Shown: piece after piece, positions 1 to 9,603 of the stretch
How the letters are laid out: each line of letters begins with the position of its first letter
How positions within the stretch are numbered: the stretch's first letter is position 1
Assembly: GCA_947455145.1 (NCBI GenBank)
Contig: CANGME010000004.1
Coordinates: 184,604-248,603 of the forward strand
Length of the DNA stretch: 64,000 nt
Direction of reading: 5' to 3'
From: Comamonadaceae bacterium
Lineage (GTDB): Bacteria > Pseudomonadota > Gammaproteobacteria > Burkholderiales > Burkholderiaceae_C
Notes under the pieces: generated by a model
Told to the model about the DNA's origin: nothing
The model's database searches: none
The model's input: only the letters and a program-made list of their open reading frames with translations
Translations under genes and position numbers: made by a program

Positions 1-1437
1 CAGGCCTGGGAAACGGCGCAAGACATCGGCCTTCCGGTCGTCGTCAAACCCACCGATGCCAACCATGGCCGCGGCGTATTCACCGATCTCTCCACCCAGG
101 CCGACATCGAGCAAGCCTATGCGGCAGCACGTGAAGAAGGCAGCGGCGTTCTGGTTGAAAAATTCATTCGCGGCAACGCCCACCGTCTGCTGGTCGTGGG
201 CCGCAAAGTGGTAGCGGCCACACGTGGCAAGACCCTGACCATCACCGGCGACGGGCGCAATACCGTGCGCCAGCTGATTGAAGCCCAAATCAACAACGAC
301 CCGCGTTGTGGCAGCGAAGAAACGTTCCCCCTAGAGCCCGTCATTCTTGAAAATGAGCCCGTCACACAACTGGAGTTGAGCCGACAGGGTTTCAGTGGCG
401 ACTCCGTACCAGCAGCCGATCAACTTGTGCTGATCAAACGCAACGGCGACTTGGCCTATGACGTGACCGATCAAGTGCACCCCGAGGTGGCCGCCGCCGC
501 CGCCTTGGCCGCCCGTGTGGTGGGACTTGACATTGCCGGGATTGATCTGGTGGTCGAGGACATTTCGCGTCCCTTCAAAGCACAGGGCGGCGCCATCATT
601 GAGGTCAATGCCGGGCCCGGCCTACTCATGCACCTCAAACCGGCCGAGGGCCAGCCCCGCCCCGTAGGCGCAGCGATTGTTGAGCACCTGTTCCCCGACA
701 CCAACGAAGGCCGCATTCCGGTGGTGGGCATCACCGGCACCCAGCACACCACCCGCATTGCGCGGCTAGTGACTTGGTTGCTGCACATCAGCGGCAAGCG
801 CGTGGGCCTGGCTTGCGAAGATGGTTTTTTCCTCGGCGCACGACAGGTGGATGCCAAGAACAGCGCCAACTGGGCGGCTGGGCAACGCTTGTTAATCAAC
901 CGCTCAATCGAAGCAGCGGTGTTTGAGAACAGCAGCCGCACCATCTTGAGCGAAGGTCTGGCCTATGACAAATGTTCCGTTGGCGTGGTTACCGATCTGG
1001 GCGATCCTGCGGCTTTAAACGAGTTCTACATCGACGATGCAGACAAGCTCTACAACGTAGTGCGAACCCAGGTCGATGTCGTCTTACCGCAGGGTACGGC
1101 GGTGTTGAACGCAGCTGACCCGCGTGTGGTGGAGATGGCCGATCTGTGCGATGGCAGTGTGATTTATTACGCCCTGAGCCCGACCAACACCCCCCTCGCC
1201 GCCCATCGCGCCCAGGGTGAACGCGTGGTATTTGTGCAAGACCAAAACATCGTGCTGGCCCACGGCCCGGATGAGGTCGCCCACATCCCGCTAAGTTCAC
1301 TCAAACCCGCCAAGTCAGACAAGCCCGAGATGGTGATGGCCGCTGTGGCCGCAGCTTGGGCACTGGGCATCGCCCCCGAGCTGATGGGCGCGGGTTTGCG
1401 CACGTTTGAGTCCACCCCCCAATACAAAACCTACTAG
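1..1437 (+). CDS. Cyanophycin synthetase-like protein (CphA', 5' partial)
   Basis: The reading frame is open from base 1, so the N-terminus lies outside the window; 478 residues are visible. They cover most of an ATP-grasp domain (VVVKPTDANHGRGV near the start, IIEVNAGPG around base 600) and a Mur-ligase-like domain. The latter's ATP loop, normally GTNGKTTT, reads GTQHTTR at 736-756, so the lysine is gone, and the protein stops at about base 1437 without the C-terminal Mur ligase lobe that the next gene has. It sits 19 bp upstream of an intact cphA, so the two are probably co-transcribed. Second cphA-like copies are known in several Burkholderiales. Loss of the P-loop lysine suggests loss of the second (Mur-type) ligation step; this is inference. 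Confidence 0.85.
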   Translation, partial: QAWETAQDIGLPVVVKPTDANHGRGVFTDLSTQADIEQAYAAAREEGSGVLVEKFIRGNAHRLLVVGRKVVAATRGKTLTITGDGRNTVRQLIEAQINNDPRCGSEETFPLEPVILENEPVTQLELSRQGFSGDSVPAADQLVLIKRNGDLAYDVTDQVHPEVAAAAALAARVVGLDIAGIDLVVEDISRPFKAQGGAIIEVNAGPGLLMHLKPAEGQPRPVGAAIVEHLFPDTNEGRIPVVGITGTQHTTRIARLVTWLLHISGKRVGLACEDGFFLGARQVDAKNSANWAAGQRLLINRSIEAAVFENSSRTILSEGLAYDKCSVGVVTDLGDPAALNEFYIDDADKLYNVVRTQVDVVLPQGTAVLNAADPRVVEMADLCDGSVIYYALSPTNTPLAAHRAQGERVVFVQDQNIVLAHGPDEVAHIPLSSLKPAKSDKPEMVMAAVAAAWALGIAPELMGAGLRTFESTPQYKTY

Positions 1438-1456
1438 GCCCGACCTAACAAACCCC

Positions 1457-4027
1457 ATGGACGTTTCACGCCTTCGCGCCTTGCGCGGCCCCAATTTGTG
1501 GAGCCATCACACCGCCATTGAGGCCATCGTGACCTGCTCGCCCGAGGAATGCGCCATTGCCGTGTCCAGCGGCTTTGAAGAGCGCTTGCGGGCTCGTTTC
1601 CCTAACCTGCGCCCCCTGCAACCCACGGGACACGACGGCACGGTCTCGCTGGCCCATGTACTTGAGGTGGTGGCGCTGGACTTGCAAGCTCAAGCGGGTT
1701 GCCCCGTCACCTTTAGCCGCACTTCGTCCACCGTGGACGCGGGTGTTTACCAAGTGGTGGTGGAGTACTCCGAAGAAGCCGTGGGCCGCCAGGCCATGGA
1801 GGTGGCCGAGGCCCTGTGCCTAGCGGCCCAGAACGACGCGCCTTTTGACTTGGTGCAGGCGCTGGACGATTTGCGTGAACTCGATGAAGACGTGCGACTT
1901 GGCCCCAGCACCGGCTCGATTGCCGACGCCGCACTGGCGCGCAACATCCCCTACCGCCGCCTAACCGAAGGTAGCCTCATCATGTTTGGCTGGGGCAGCC
2001 GCCAGCGGCGCATTCAAGCCGCTGAAATTGACGTGACTAGCACCATTGCCGAAGACATCGCCCAAGACAAAGAACTCACCAAAAAACTGCTGGATGCCGC
2101 AGGCGTGCCCGTGCCTGTGGGTTGCGAGGTGCGTAGCCCCGAAGCGGCTTGGACTGCGGCTTGCGACATCGGCCTGCCCGTGGTCGTCAAACCCAAGAGC
2201 GGCAACCAAGGCAAGGGCGTCACAGTCAACATCAACTCGCGTGAGCACTTGATAGCAGCCTATGCCGCAGCCGCCGAATATGACGATGAAATTCTGGTTG
2301 AACGCTTTCTGACCGGCAACGACTTTCGACTGCTGGTGGTGGGCGACAAACTGGTGGCCGCCGCACGACGCGACCCACCCAATGTGGTGGGTGACGGCGT
2401 GCACTCCATTCGCCAACTGGTCGATACGGTCAACAAAGACCCGCGCCGGGGCACGGGCCACGCCACCTCGCTCACCAAGATCCGTTTTGATGACATCGCC
2501 CTGACCTGCCTGGCCTCGCAAAACCTAAGTGCCGACACCATCCCGACCAAGGGACAACGCGTCAACCTGCGCAACAACGCCAACCTGTCCACCGGCGGAA
2601 CCGCGACCGACGTGACCGACGACGTGCACCCCGCCGTGGCCGAGCGTGCCGTGGCCGCCGCCCAAATGGTGGGCCTGGACATCTGCGGCGTGGACATGGT
2701 GTGTGACAGCATCTTGCAGCCGCTAGAAGAGCAAGGCGGCGGCGTGGTGGAAGTCAACGCCGCACCGGGTCTGCGCATGCATCTGATGCCCTCCTTTGGC
2801 AAGGGCCGTGCCGTGGGTGAGGCCATTATCAACAGCATGTTTGCCGCGAACGACAACGGTCGCATTCCGGTGGTGGCCGTCACTGGCACCAATGGCAAAA
2901 CCACCACCGTGCGCCTGATCTCTCACCTGCTCGCCCACAGCGGCTTGCGTGTGGGCATGACCAACACGGATGGCGTGTACGTCAACGGCCAGTGCATCGA
3001 CACCGGCGACTGTAGCGGCCCCAAGAGTGCGCGCAATGTGCTAGCCCACCCCGATGTAGATGCCGCCGTGCTGGAGACCGCGCGTGGCGGAATGCTGCGC
3101 GAAGGCTTGGCCTTTGACCGCTGCAATGTGGCCGTGGTCACCAACGTGGGCAGTGGCGACCATCTGGGCTTGAACTACATCACCTCGGTACAAGACTTGG
3201 CCGTGCTCAAGCGGGTGATCGTGCAAAACATCGCCGACAAAGGTGTGGCCGTGCTCAACGCGGCCGACCCCATCGTGGCAGCCATGGCCGTGCACTGCAA
3301 AGGCACGGTCACCTTCTTTGCCGCCGACCGCAACCACCCGGTGATGGCCACCCACTTGGCCCAGGGTAAACGCGCCGTGTACGTGGAGGACGGCTGTGTG
3401 ATTGCGGCTGAGGGCACCCAGCGTCAACGCTTCCCCATGTCTCACATCCCAATCACGCACCACGGTGCGATTGGCTTCCAAGTCGAAAACGTCATGGCAT
3501 CCGTGGCCGCAGTTTGGGGCCTAGGGCTGGACTGGGACACCGTGCGCGGTGGGCTGGCCAGCTTCATCAATGACAGTGACAACGCGCTTGGGCGCTTTAA
3601 CCTGTTCAGCTACCGGGGTGCGACGGTGATTGCCGACTACGGCCACAACCCGGACGCCATGATCGCGCTGGTGCAGGCGGTGAATGCCCTGCCCGCCAAG
3701 CGCCGCATGGTGGTGATCAGCGGAGCAGGTGATCGGCGTGACGAAGACATCCGCGAGCAAACTGCTCTGCTGGGCGAAGCCTTTGACGAAGCCGTGCTCT
3801 ACCAAGACCAATGCCAACGCGGACGTGAAGACGGTGAAGTGCTGGCCCTGCTGCAACAAGGCTTGGTGCAGGCCAGCCGCACCAAGACCATCACCGAAAT
3901 TCGTGGTGAATTTCTCGCCATTGACATGGCCATGGACAAACTGGGGGAAGGCGATTTGTGCCTGATTCTGGTCGATCAGGTCGAGGAATCTTTGGCTCAC
4001 ATTGCGGCCAAAATTGCCAACAACTAG
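1457..4027 (+). CDS. cphA: Cyanophycin synthetase
   Basis: 856 residues, the usual length. CphA polymerises aspartate and arginine into cyanophycin, a nitrogen and carbon reserve granule, using ATP. An N-terminal domain opens with [15 protein letters not shown], then an ATP-grasp domain that ligates one amino acid ([22 protein letters not shown]), then a Mur-ligase domain with an intact P-loop GTNGKTTT at residues 477-484 and a complete C-terminal lobe (ADYGHNPDA). The ATG at 1457 is chosen because the family begins at this Met-Asp/Glu-Val-Ser motif; the in-frame ATG at 1406 would add 17 unrelated residues and overlap the upstream gene. No cyanophycinase or isoaspartyl dipeptidase gene is visible nearby. 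Its stop overlaps the convergent gpsA stop by 4 bp. Confidence 0.95.
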   Translation: MDVSRLRALRGPNLWSHHTAIEAIVTCSPEECAIAVSSGFEERLRARFPNLRPLQPTGHDGTVSLAHVLEVVALDLQAQAGCPVTFSRTSSTVDAGVYQVVVEYSEEAVGRQAMEVAEALCLAAQNDAPFDLVQALDDLRELDEDVRLGPSTGSIADAALARNIPYRRLTEGSLIMFGWGSRQRRIQAAEIDVTSTIAEDIAQDKELTKKLLDAAGVPVPVGCEVRSPEAAWTAACDIGLPVVVKPKSGNQGKGVTVNINSREHLIAAYAAAAEYDDEILVERFLTGNDFRLLVVGDKLVAAARRDPPNVVGDGVHSIRQLVDTVNKDPRRGTGHATSLTKIRFDDIALTCLASQNLSADTIPTKGQRVNLRNNANLSTGGTATDVTDDVHPAVAERAVAAAQMVGLDICGVDMVCDSILQPLEEQGGGVVEVNAAPGLRMHLMPSFGKGRAVGEAIINSMFAANDNGRIPVVAVTGTNGKTTTVRLISHLLAHSGLRVGMTNTDGVYVNGQCIDTGDCSGPKSARNVLAHPDVDAAVLETARGGMLREGLAFDRCNVAVVTNVGSGDHLGLNYITSVQDLAVLKRVIVQNIADKGVAVLNAADPIVAAMAVHCKGTVTFFAADRNHPVMATHLAQGKRAVYVEDGCVIAAEGTQRQRFPMSHIPITHHGAIGFQVENVMASVAAVWGLGLDWDTVRGGLASFINDSDNALGRFNLFSYRGATVIADYGHNPDAMIALVQAVNALPAKRRMVVISGAGDRRDEDIREQTALLGEAFDEAVLYQDQCQRGREDGEVLALLQQGLVQASRTKTITEIRGEFLAIDMAMDKLGEGDLCLILVDQVEESLAHIAAKIANN

Positions 4028-5070
4028 ATGCCCGATTCGGTCGTTGGCTCGCGCCCCATCAGCGCAGCCACGACTTGCGTAGGCTGCATCTGACCGTCCA
4101 GCAGGGCCACCACGCATTGCGTGATCGGCATCTCTACGCCCAAGTGCTGGGCGCGTTGCAGCACGGTGCGGGCACTGTACACGCCTTCGGCCACATGTCC
4201 TAATGAGGCCACGGCCTGCTGCAAAGTCTGACCCTGCGCCAGCAACAAACCCACCTGGCGGTTTCGACTCAGGCTGCCTGTGGCCGTCAACACCAGATCG
4301 CCCAGTCCGGACAAGCCCATAAAGGTATCGGCCCGTGCTCTCAGCGCGAGCCCTAAGCGGGTCATCTCGGCCAGCCCACGTGTGATGAGGGCGGCGCGTG
4401 CGTTCAGCCCGGGGCGCAGGTGATCAGGCAAGTCGGCGGCTGCAATGCCGTCCAGCACACCGGCAGCAATCGCCATCACGTTCTTCACCGCACCACCCAC
4501 CTCCACGCCCACTACATCCTCGTTGGCGTACACACGCAAGGATGGGCTATGGAAAGCGGCGACCAAGGCATCGCGCACAGGCGCATGCACGCTGGCGGCC
4601 ACCAAGGCGGTCGGCTGACCTGCCGCGACTTCCTGGGCGAAGCTGGGGCCACTCAGTACACCGGCGATCAATTCAGGCGCTATCTGCGCTTGCACCTCAT
4701 GGGCCAGAAGCCCAAAAGACTGTGCATTGGCAGCTTCAAAACCCTTGCACAACCAAGCGACCGGTTGCTTGAATTCTCGCAATTGGGTCAGCAAGCCCCG
4801 CAGCCCCGCCATGGGCGTGGCCACAATCACCAGGTCTTGCCCCTGCACGACTTGCGCTAATGCATTGGCAGAACCACTCACAATTTGGAGAGCACCTGGC
4901 AGTGTCAGGCCAGGCAAGTAACGCGCGTTGAGGCGCTGGGTTTGCATGGCCAGCGCCTGGGCAGGGTCACGCGCCCACAGAGTCACCTGGTGCGTCGCGC
5001 GTGAATTTTGGCTGGCACTGATGGCCAGCGCCGTGCCCCAAGCACCCGCTCCCAACACGATGAGTTTCAT
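4024..5070 (-). CDS. gpsA: Glycerol-3-phosphate dehydrogenase [NAD(P)+]
   Basis: 348 residues. Cytosolic enzyme that reduces dihydroxyacetone phosphate to sn-glycerol 3-phosphate, the backbone for phospholipids. The N-terminus [16 protein letters not shown] is the Rossmann NAD(P) loop; the conserved [13 protein letters not shown] stretch carries the catalytic lysine, and [11 protein letters not shown] is the substrate-side signature. It is the last gene of a minus-strand run rhodanese-grxC-secB-gpsA, an order I associate with Burkholderiales, and starts 47 bp after secB ends. It converges on cphA with a 4-bp overlap and no visible terminator between them. Confidence 0.95.
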   Translation of the reverse strand: MKLIVLGAGAWGTALAISASQNSRATHQVTLWARDPAQALAMQTQRLNARYLPGLTLPGALQIVSGSANALAQVVQGQDLVIVATPMAGLRGLLTQLREFKQPVAWLCKGFEAANAQSFGLLAHEVQAQIAPELIAGVLSGPSFAQEVAAGQPTALVAASVHAPVRDALVAAFHSPSLRVYANEDVVGVEVGGAVKNVMAIAAGVLDGIAAADLPDHLRPGLNARAALITRGLAEMTRLGLALRARADTFMGLSGLGDLVLTATGSLSRNRQVGLLLAQGQTLQQAVASLGHVAEGVYSARTVLQRAQHLGVEMPITQCVVALLDGQMQPTQVVAALMGREPTTESGI

Positions 5071-5117
5071 GATGGGCGGCTCTCTAAAGGGATGGCTAAG
5101 GTTTGACGCTAAAGCCC

Positions 5118-5594
5118 TTACTGCACCGTCGCAGCCGGTTGTTCCTGCGCTGCGGCCTGCTGGGCTTGTTGTTGTTCGTACATGGCTTGGAAATTGATCT
5201 CAGCCAGGTGCACCGGCGGGAAGCCCGCACGCTGGATCAAATCGGCCACATTGCCACGCAAGTAGGGGTACACGATTTGCGGGCAGGCAATGCCCATGAT
5301 GGGGCCCATCTGGTCGTCGGGCAAATTGCGAATCTCAAAAATACCGGCCTGTTGTGCTTCGACCAAAAACACTGTGCGGTCGCCAATCTTGGTCTGCACC
5401 GTGGCCGTCACCGTCACCTCAAACATACCCTCAGACACCGGCATGCCACCCACACCAAGCTGGATGTCCACCGTAGGCTGTGACTGATCCAGCAGAATAG
5501 CGGGTGAGTTGGGCTGTTCCAAAGATGATTCTTTGAGGTAAACGCGTTGAATTTGGAAAACGGGATCTTGCACTTCAGCCATGGTGTTGCTCAT
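5118..5594 (-). CDS. secB: Protein-export chaperone SecB
   Basis: 158 residues. SecB is a tetrameric cytosolic chaperone that keeps preproteins unfolded and hands them to SecA. The core starts at [16 protein letters not shown] and contains the hallmark block [16 protein letters not shown] followed by [13 protein letters not shown]. The C-terminal tail is rich in Gln and Ala ([18 protein letters not shown]), as is common in betaproteobacterial SecB. An alternative start at the second Met (residue 5) is possible. It lies in a minus-strand cluster with grxC and a rhodanese upstream and gpsA downstream. Confidence 0.96.
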   Translation of the reverse strand: MSNTMAEVQDPVFQIQRVYLKESSLEQPNSPAILLDQSQPTVDIQLGVGGMPVSEGMFEVTVTATVQTKIGDRTVFLVEAQQAGIFEIRNLPDDQMGPIMGIACPQIVYPYLRGNVADLIQRAGFPPVHLAEINFQAMYEQQQAQQAAAQEQPAATVQ

Positions 5595-5714
5595 TTCTAG
5601 GGTTCAAAACAAAGCCCGCTGGGTAAAGCTACCGTTGCGGGCTGACAATCGGAATACCTGATTATCTCAGGATCAATCTGCGTTTTATTGCTCAATCCTT
5701 TGCAGGAGCGCTCC

Positions 5715-5975
5715 TTACGCCGCCTCTAGCAGCGGCATCAAGCCACTTCGCTCATCCAGCGCCATAAGATCATCACACCCCCCCACATGCGTGTCACCAA
5801 TGAAGATTTGCGGCACCGAGCGGCGTCCGGTGATTTCCATCATGTGCAGGCGAGCATCGGGGTTGATATCAATGCGAATTTCTTCTATCTGATCAACCCC
5901 TTTGGCTTTGAGGATTTGCTTGGCCCGCACGCAATAGGGGCAAACGGCGGTGGTGTACATCTTGACAGCTTGCAT
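5715..5975 (-). CDS. grxC: Glutaredoxin 3 (GrxC)
   Basis: 86 residues, the usual size for GrxC, a glutathione-dependent dithiol oxidoreductase of the cytosol. The redox motif CPYC lies near the N-terminus (MYTTAVCPYCVRAK), and the glutathione-binding elements RRSVPQIFIGD (cis-Pro) and GGCDDL follow. The ATG at 5975 is chosen because it places the family start MQAVKMYTT correctly; a longer in-frame frame reaches 6041 but its extra residues have no homology that I recognise. It lies 13 bp downstream of the rhodanese gene and is probably in the same transcript as secB. Confidence 0.95.
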   Translation of the reverse strand: MQAVKMYTTAVCPYCVRAKQILKAKGVDQIEEIRIDINPDARLHMMEITGRRSVPQIFIGDTHVGGCDDLMALDERSGLMPLLEAA

Positions 5976-5988
5976 CTCAGTGGCTCCT

Positions 5989-6396
5989 TCAGGCTTTATC
6001 AACGGGCAGATTAGCGGCTTGCCAAGCGGCGAGGCCCCCATTCAACGACTGCGCTTTCAGATACCCAAGACCTTTGGCCACACTGGCGGCACTGCTGGAG
6101 CGCCTGCCGGCCTGGCACACAAAGATGAGTGGCAGTTCTTTATTTTTGACGACCCCGGCCAATTTTTCTTTCAACTGGCCCAATGGAATATTTTTTGCAC
6201 CGCCAATGTGAGCTGCCGCAAATTCATTGGCCTCACACACATCGATCACCACGGCCTTTTCCCGGTTGATGAGCTGCACCGCGCCTGTGGGCGTCAAGTC
6301 CCCACCTGTTGCGCTCTTCAAAATAGGCCAAGCCAGTAAACCACCCGAGGTGAGTGCCACCAAAATGAGCGTCCAGTTGTCAATAATAAATTTCAC
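5989..6396 (-). CDS. Membrane-anchored rhodanese-like protein
   Basis: 135 residues from a GTG at 6396. One N-terminal membrane helix (WTLILVALTSGGLLAW) is followed by a rhodanese domain with the active-site loop CQAGRRSSSAA holding the catalytic cysteine and the signature IDVCEANEFAAAHI. The GTG is favoured over an upstream Met at 6456 because the complementary strand carries AAGGAC just upstream and related proteins start at this KFIIDNW motif. The role is sulfur transfer or thiol handling at the inner membrane; the physiological acceptor is unknown. First gene of the rhodanese-grxC-secB-gpsA run and divergent from gpmA. Confidence 0.88.
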   Translation of the reverse strand: MKFIIDNWTLILVALTSGGLLAWPILKSATGGDLTPTGAVQLINREKAVVIDVCEANEFAAAHIGGAKNIPLGQLKEKLAGVVKNKELPLIFVCQAGRRSSSAASVAKGLGYLKAQSLNGGLAAWQAANLPVDKA

Positions 6397-6411
6397 TTGT
6401 GTCCTTGTTGG

Positions 6412-6440
6412 TTCAACGTCAAAGCATCTGATTTTAGAAT
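6412..6440 (+). promoter_or_regulatory. Candidate sigma70-type promoter for gpmA
   Basis: A TAGAAT -10 element (6435-6440) is preceded, after a 17-bp spacer, by TTCAAC (6412-6417), a weak match to the -35 consensus. Transcription would start near 6447 and the 15-bp inverted repeat that follows would lie at the very 5' end of the gpmA leader. The -35 match is poor, so this is a proposal. Confidence 0.4.
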
Positions 6441-6451
6441 GGCGGCATGTC

Positions 6452-6490
6452 GGCATTTTTTTCAGGGTTATTTATCCTGAAAAAAATGCC
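6452..6490. repeat. 15-bp perfect inverted repeat in the gpmA leader
   Basis: The arms at 6452-6466 (GGCATTTTTTTCAGG) and 6476-6490 are perfect reverse complements with a 9-nt loop. It lies between divergent genes, 41 bp upstream of the gpmA start and 55 bp upstream of the rhodanese start. Lying upstream of both genes it is not a normal operon terminator; an operator or a transcribed leader hairpin are both possible. Confidence 0.8.
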
Positions 6491-6531
6491 AAAAACCCTA
6501 AATCCATCAACCTCCGAATCCTGTTGCCACC

Positions 6532-7275
6532 ATGTACAAACTCGTCCTCATCCGCCATGGCGAATCCACCTGGAATCTTGAAAACCGCTTCACCGGCTGG
6601 GTGGATGTGGACTTGACAGAAACTGGCGTTGCCCAAGCCAAAAGCTCCGGCCAACTCTTAAAAGCCGAGGGTTACGACTTCGACGTGGCCTATACCAGCG
6701 TGCTCAAGCGCGCCACACGCACCCTATGGCACTGCCTGGACGAAATGGACCGCACCTGGCTGCCAGTGGTCAATAGCTGGCGGCTCAACGAACGACACTA
6801 CGGAGCGCTCGAAGGCCTGAACAAAGCCGAAGTGGCCAAAGAATATGGCGACGATCAAGTGCTGGTCTGGCGCCGTAGCTATGACATCCCACCACCCGCA
6901 CTCGACATCAACGACCCACGCTGCGAGCGCAGCGACCCGCGCTACGCTAAGCTCAAACCTGACGAAGTGCCACTAACCGAATGCCTCAAAGACACCGTGG
7001 CCCGCGTCTTGCCCCTGTGGAACGAGTCCATCGCACCGGCCATCAAAGCAGGTAAACGCGTGGTGATTGCCGCACACGGCAACTCTATTCGTGCTCTGGT
7101 GAAATACCTCGATAACGTGGCAGACGCCGACATCGTGGGCTTGAATATCCCCAATGGCATCCCCCTGGTTTATGAGCTGAACGAACAACTCCAACCGATT
7201 CGCCACTACTATTTGGGCGACCCCGAAGCTGCGGCCAAGGCGGCTGCCGCAGTGGCGGCGCAAGGCAAGGCGTGA
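6532..7275 (+). CDS. gpmA: 2,3-bisphosphoglycerate-dependent phosphoglycerate mutase
   Basis: 247 residues, standard length. Interconverts 3- and 2-phosphoglycerate in glycolysis and gluconeogenesis. The catalytic loop IRHGESTWN contains the phosphorylated histidine, followed by [13 protein letters not shown], the acid residue region [15 protein letters not shown], and the second histidine in [16 protein letters not shown]. The C-terminal tail is Ala-rich. The gene is divergent from the rhodanese operon and is followed by ctpA after 113 bp. Confidence 0.97.
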   Translation: MYKLVLIRHGESTWNLENRFTGWVDVDLTETGVAQAKSSGQLLKAEGYDFDVAYTSVLKRATRTLWHCLDEMDRTWLPVVNSWRLNERHYGALEGLNKAEVAKEYGDDQVLVWRRSYDIPPPALDINDPRCERSDPRYAKLKPDEVPLTECLKDTVARVLPLWNESIAPAIKAGKRVVIAAHGNSIRALVKYLDNVADADIVGLNIPNGIPLVYELNEQLQPIRHYYLGDPEAAAKAAAAVAAQGKA

Positions 7276-7388
7276 AGCCGCGCAACGGGCTGTGAAAAAC
7301 ATTTTTACGCTTAAACCCTCCCAATGAGGGGAACCTATACAGTTGAGTCACTTCCAACGGTGTACATTGAAGCGACAAGGGGCAATTT

Positions 7389-8825
7389 ATGGGACAAAAA
7401 CTGAAAATCACAGGCTGGATTTCACTGGGTGTGCTGGCTGGCGCATTAACCACGGTCTCTCTGCAAACCGTGGCCCGCAATGCTTTGACTCCGCTGCCGC
7501 TAGAGGAGTTGCAGCAACTCGCAGCCGTCTTTGGCATGATCAAGACCGACTATGTCGAGCCTGTGGACGACAAAAAACTGATTACCGACGCCATCTCCGG
7601 CATGGTGGCCAGTCTGGACCCCCACTCCCAGTACTTCGACAAAAAATCGTTCAAAGAATTCCGCGAAGGCACTTCTGGGCGCTTTGTCGGTGTGGGCATC
7701 GAGATCACGCAAGAAGATGGCTTGGTCAAGGTGGTCTCGCCGATTGAGGGCTCCCCCGCCTTTCGTGCTGGCCTAAAAACCAATGACCTCATCACCAAAA
7801 TCGACGACACAGCTGTCAAGGGTTTGACGCTGAACGAAGCGGTCAAGCGCATGCGCGGCGAGCCGAACACCAAGGTCAACCTCACCATTTTCCGCAAGGA
7901 CGAAAACCGCAGCTTCCCGGTCACCATCACCCGCGAAGAGATCAAAACCGTGTCCGTTAAAGGCAAGGTGATAGAGCCCGGCTACGCATGGGTTCGTCTG
8001 AGCCAGTTTCAAGAGCGCAGCGTGGAAGACTTTGTGCGCAAGCTCGAAGAAATCTACCAGCAAGAGCCCCAGCTCAAAGGCTTGGTGCTGGATCTGCGCA
8101 ATGACCCAGGTGGCCTACTGGACGCTGCTGTGGCCGTGTCCGCAGCTTTCCTGCCTGACAACGTCGATGTGGTCTCCACCAATGGCCAACTGGCCGAGAG
8201 TAAATTCGTTTACAAAGCCGCCCCCGAGTTCTACCGCTATCGCGGCAAAAACGACCCCCTCAAACGCCTGCCTGCGGCGCTGAAAAAAGTTCCGCTCATC
8301 GTGCTGGTGAACGAAGGTTCCGCCTCAGCCAGCGAGATTGTGGCGGGCGCACTGCAAGACCACAAACGCGCCATCGTCATGGGCAACCAAACCTTTGGCA
8401 AAGGCTCAGTGCAAACCGTGCGCCCCCTGGGGCCTGACGCAGGCTTGAAGATCACCACAGCGCGCTACTACACGCCCAGTGGCAAGTCCATCCAGGCACG
8501 CGGCATCGTTCCCGATGTGCTGCTGGACGAAACCGAAGCGGGCAATTTATTCTCTGTGTTGCGCACCCGAGAGGCTGATCTGGACAAGCACTTGAACAGT
8601 GGCCAGGGCGCAGAAGTCAAAGACCCAGCGCGTGAAAAAGCACGCGACGAGGCCTTGAAAAAACTCGAAGAAGAATCCAAAAAACCACCACAAGACCGTA
8701 AACCCACGGAATTTGGTGGCGACAAAGACTTCCAGTTGATTCAGGCGCTCAATCGCCTTAAAGGCCTGACCGTGATCGCCAGCAAAACCTTGACCGAGCG
8801 CAAGGAAGAGCCCAAGGAAAATTGA
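7389..8825 (+). CDS. ctpA: S41 family C-terminal processing peptidase (CtpA-like)
   Basis: 478 residues. Periplasmic carboxyl-terminal processing protease that trims or degrades envelope proteins. An N-terminal hydrophobic segment (WISLGVLAGALTTVSL) acts as signal or anchor; a PDZ domain follows (GRFVGVGIEI, VVSPIEGSPAFRAGL), then the S41 core with the catalytic serine in NEGSASASEIVAGALQD and the lysine in GNQTFGKGSVQT. The C-terminus is highly charged (KKLEEESKKPPQDRK). It is followed after 7 bp by a MoeB/ThiF gene, so the two are probably co-transcribed; gpmA-ctpA-moeB is a familiar order in related genomes. Confidence 0.94.
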   Translation: MGQKLKITGWISLGVLAGALTTVSLQTVARNALTPLPLEELQQLAAVFGMIKTDYVEPVDDKKLITDAISGMVASLDPHSQYFDKKSFKEFREGTSGRFVGVGIEITQEDGLVKVVSPIEGSPAFRAGLKTNDLITKIDDTAVKGLTLNEAVKRMRGEPNTKVNLTIFRKDENRSFPVTITREEIKTVSVKGKVIEPGYAWVRLSQFQERSVEDFVRKLEEIYQQEPQLKGLVLDLRNDPGGLLDAAVAVSAAFLPDNVDVVSTNGQLAESKFVYKAAPEFYRYRGKNDPLKRLPAALKKVPLIVLVNEGSASASEIVAGALQDHKRAIVMGNQTFGKGSVQTVRPLGPDAGLKITTARYYTPSGKSIQARGIVPDVLLDETEAGNLFSVLRTREADLDKHLNSGQGAEVKDPAREKARDEALKKLEEESKKPPQDRKPTEFGGDKDFQLIQALNRLKGLTVIASKTLTERKEEPKEN

Positions 8826-8832
8826 GCGGCTG

Positions 8833-9603
8833 ATGACCGACGACCAGCTGCTGCGCTACTCGCGCCATATCCTGCTCGAAGAGATCGGCATCGAAGGCCA
8901 GCAGCGCATCCTAGATGCGCGCGTGCTGGTCATTGGTGCGGGTGGCCTGGGCTCACCCGTGGCGCTGTACCTGGGCTCAGCGGGTGTGGGCCATATCACC
9001 TTGGTGGATCACGACGTGGTGGACCTAACTAACCTGCAACGCCAGATTGCGCATACCGTGGCACGCGTGGGTCAGCCCAAAACCGAATCGGCTGCGGCTG
9101 CCATTGCCGCGCTTAACCCCGAGGTGCAGGTAGAAGTCATCGCCCAACGCGCTGATGCAGCGCTGTTGAACACACTGGTGGCGCAAGCCGATGTGGTGGT
9201 GGACTGCTGCGATAACTTCAGCACGCGCCACGCCGTGAACGCCGCTTGCGTGCAGCACCACAAACCCTTGGTCTCGGGCGCGGCTATTCGGTTTGATGGG
9301 CAAATCTCGGTCTATGACCCGCGCTCTGCCGCCTCGCCCTGCTACGCCTGCGTCTTCCCGCCGGACGCCGCATTTGAAGAAACCCGTTGCGCCACCATGG
9401 GCGTATTCGCGCCGCTGGTGGGCATCATCGGCACGATGCAGGCGGCCGAGGCCTTGAAGCTCATCACGGGTGTGGGCAGTACCTTGGCCGGGCGACTTTT
9501 GATGCTCGATGGCCGCAACATGGAATGGAACGAAGTGCGCCTGCCGCGCAATGTGGATTGCACTGTGTGTGCAAAGATGAAGACCCCCACGGTCATTCAA
9601 TGA
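8833..9603 (+). CDS. MoeB/ThiF-family adenylyltransferase (HesA/MoeB/ThiF)
   Basis: 256 residues, E1-like. These enzymes adenylate the C-terminal Gly-Gly of a sulfur-carrier protein (MoaD or ThiS) for molybdopterin or thiazole synthesis. Visible are RYSRHILLEEIGIEGQ, the nucleotide loop GAGGLGSPVALYL, the acidic segment LVDHDVVDLTNLQRQ, and two cysteine pairs for zinc (CYAC near residue 173 and CTVC near residue 248). MoeB is the most likely assignment; ThiF cannot be excluded because neither moaD nor thiS is adjacent. It starts 7 bp after ctpA and overlaps the convergent nuclease gene by 7 bp at the stop codons. Confidence 0.85.
   Translation: MTDDQLLRYSRHILLEEIGIEGQQRILDARVLVIGAGGLGSPVALYLGSAGVGHITLVDHDVVDLTNLQRQIAHTVARVGQPKTESAAAAIAALNPEVQVEVIAQRADAALLNTLVAQADVVVDCCDNFSTRHAVNAACVQHHKPLVSGAAIRFDGQISVYDPRSAASPCYACVFPPDAAFEETRCATMGVFAPLVGIIGTMQAAEALKLITGVGSTLAGRLLMLDGRNMEWNEVRLPRNVDCTVCAKMKTPTVIQ

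Noticed and set aside
1406..1456. Upstream ATG for cphA
   Set aside because: It would overlap the preceding gene and add residues foreign to the family; the ATG at 1457 gives the conserved N-terminus.
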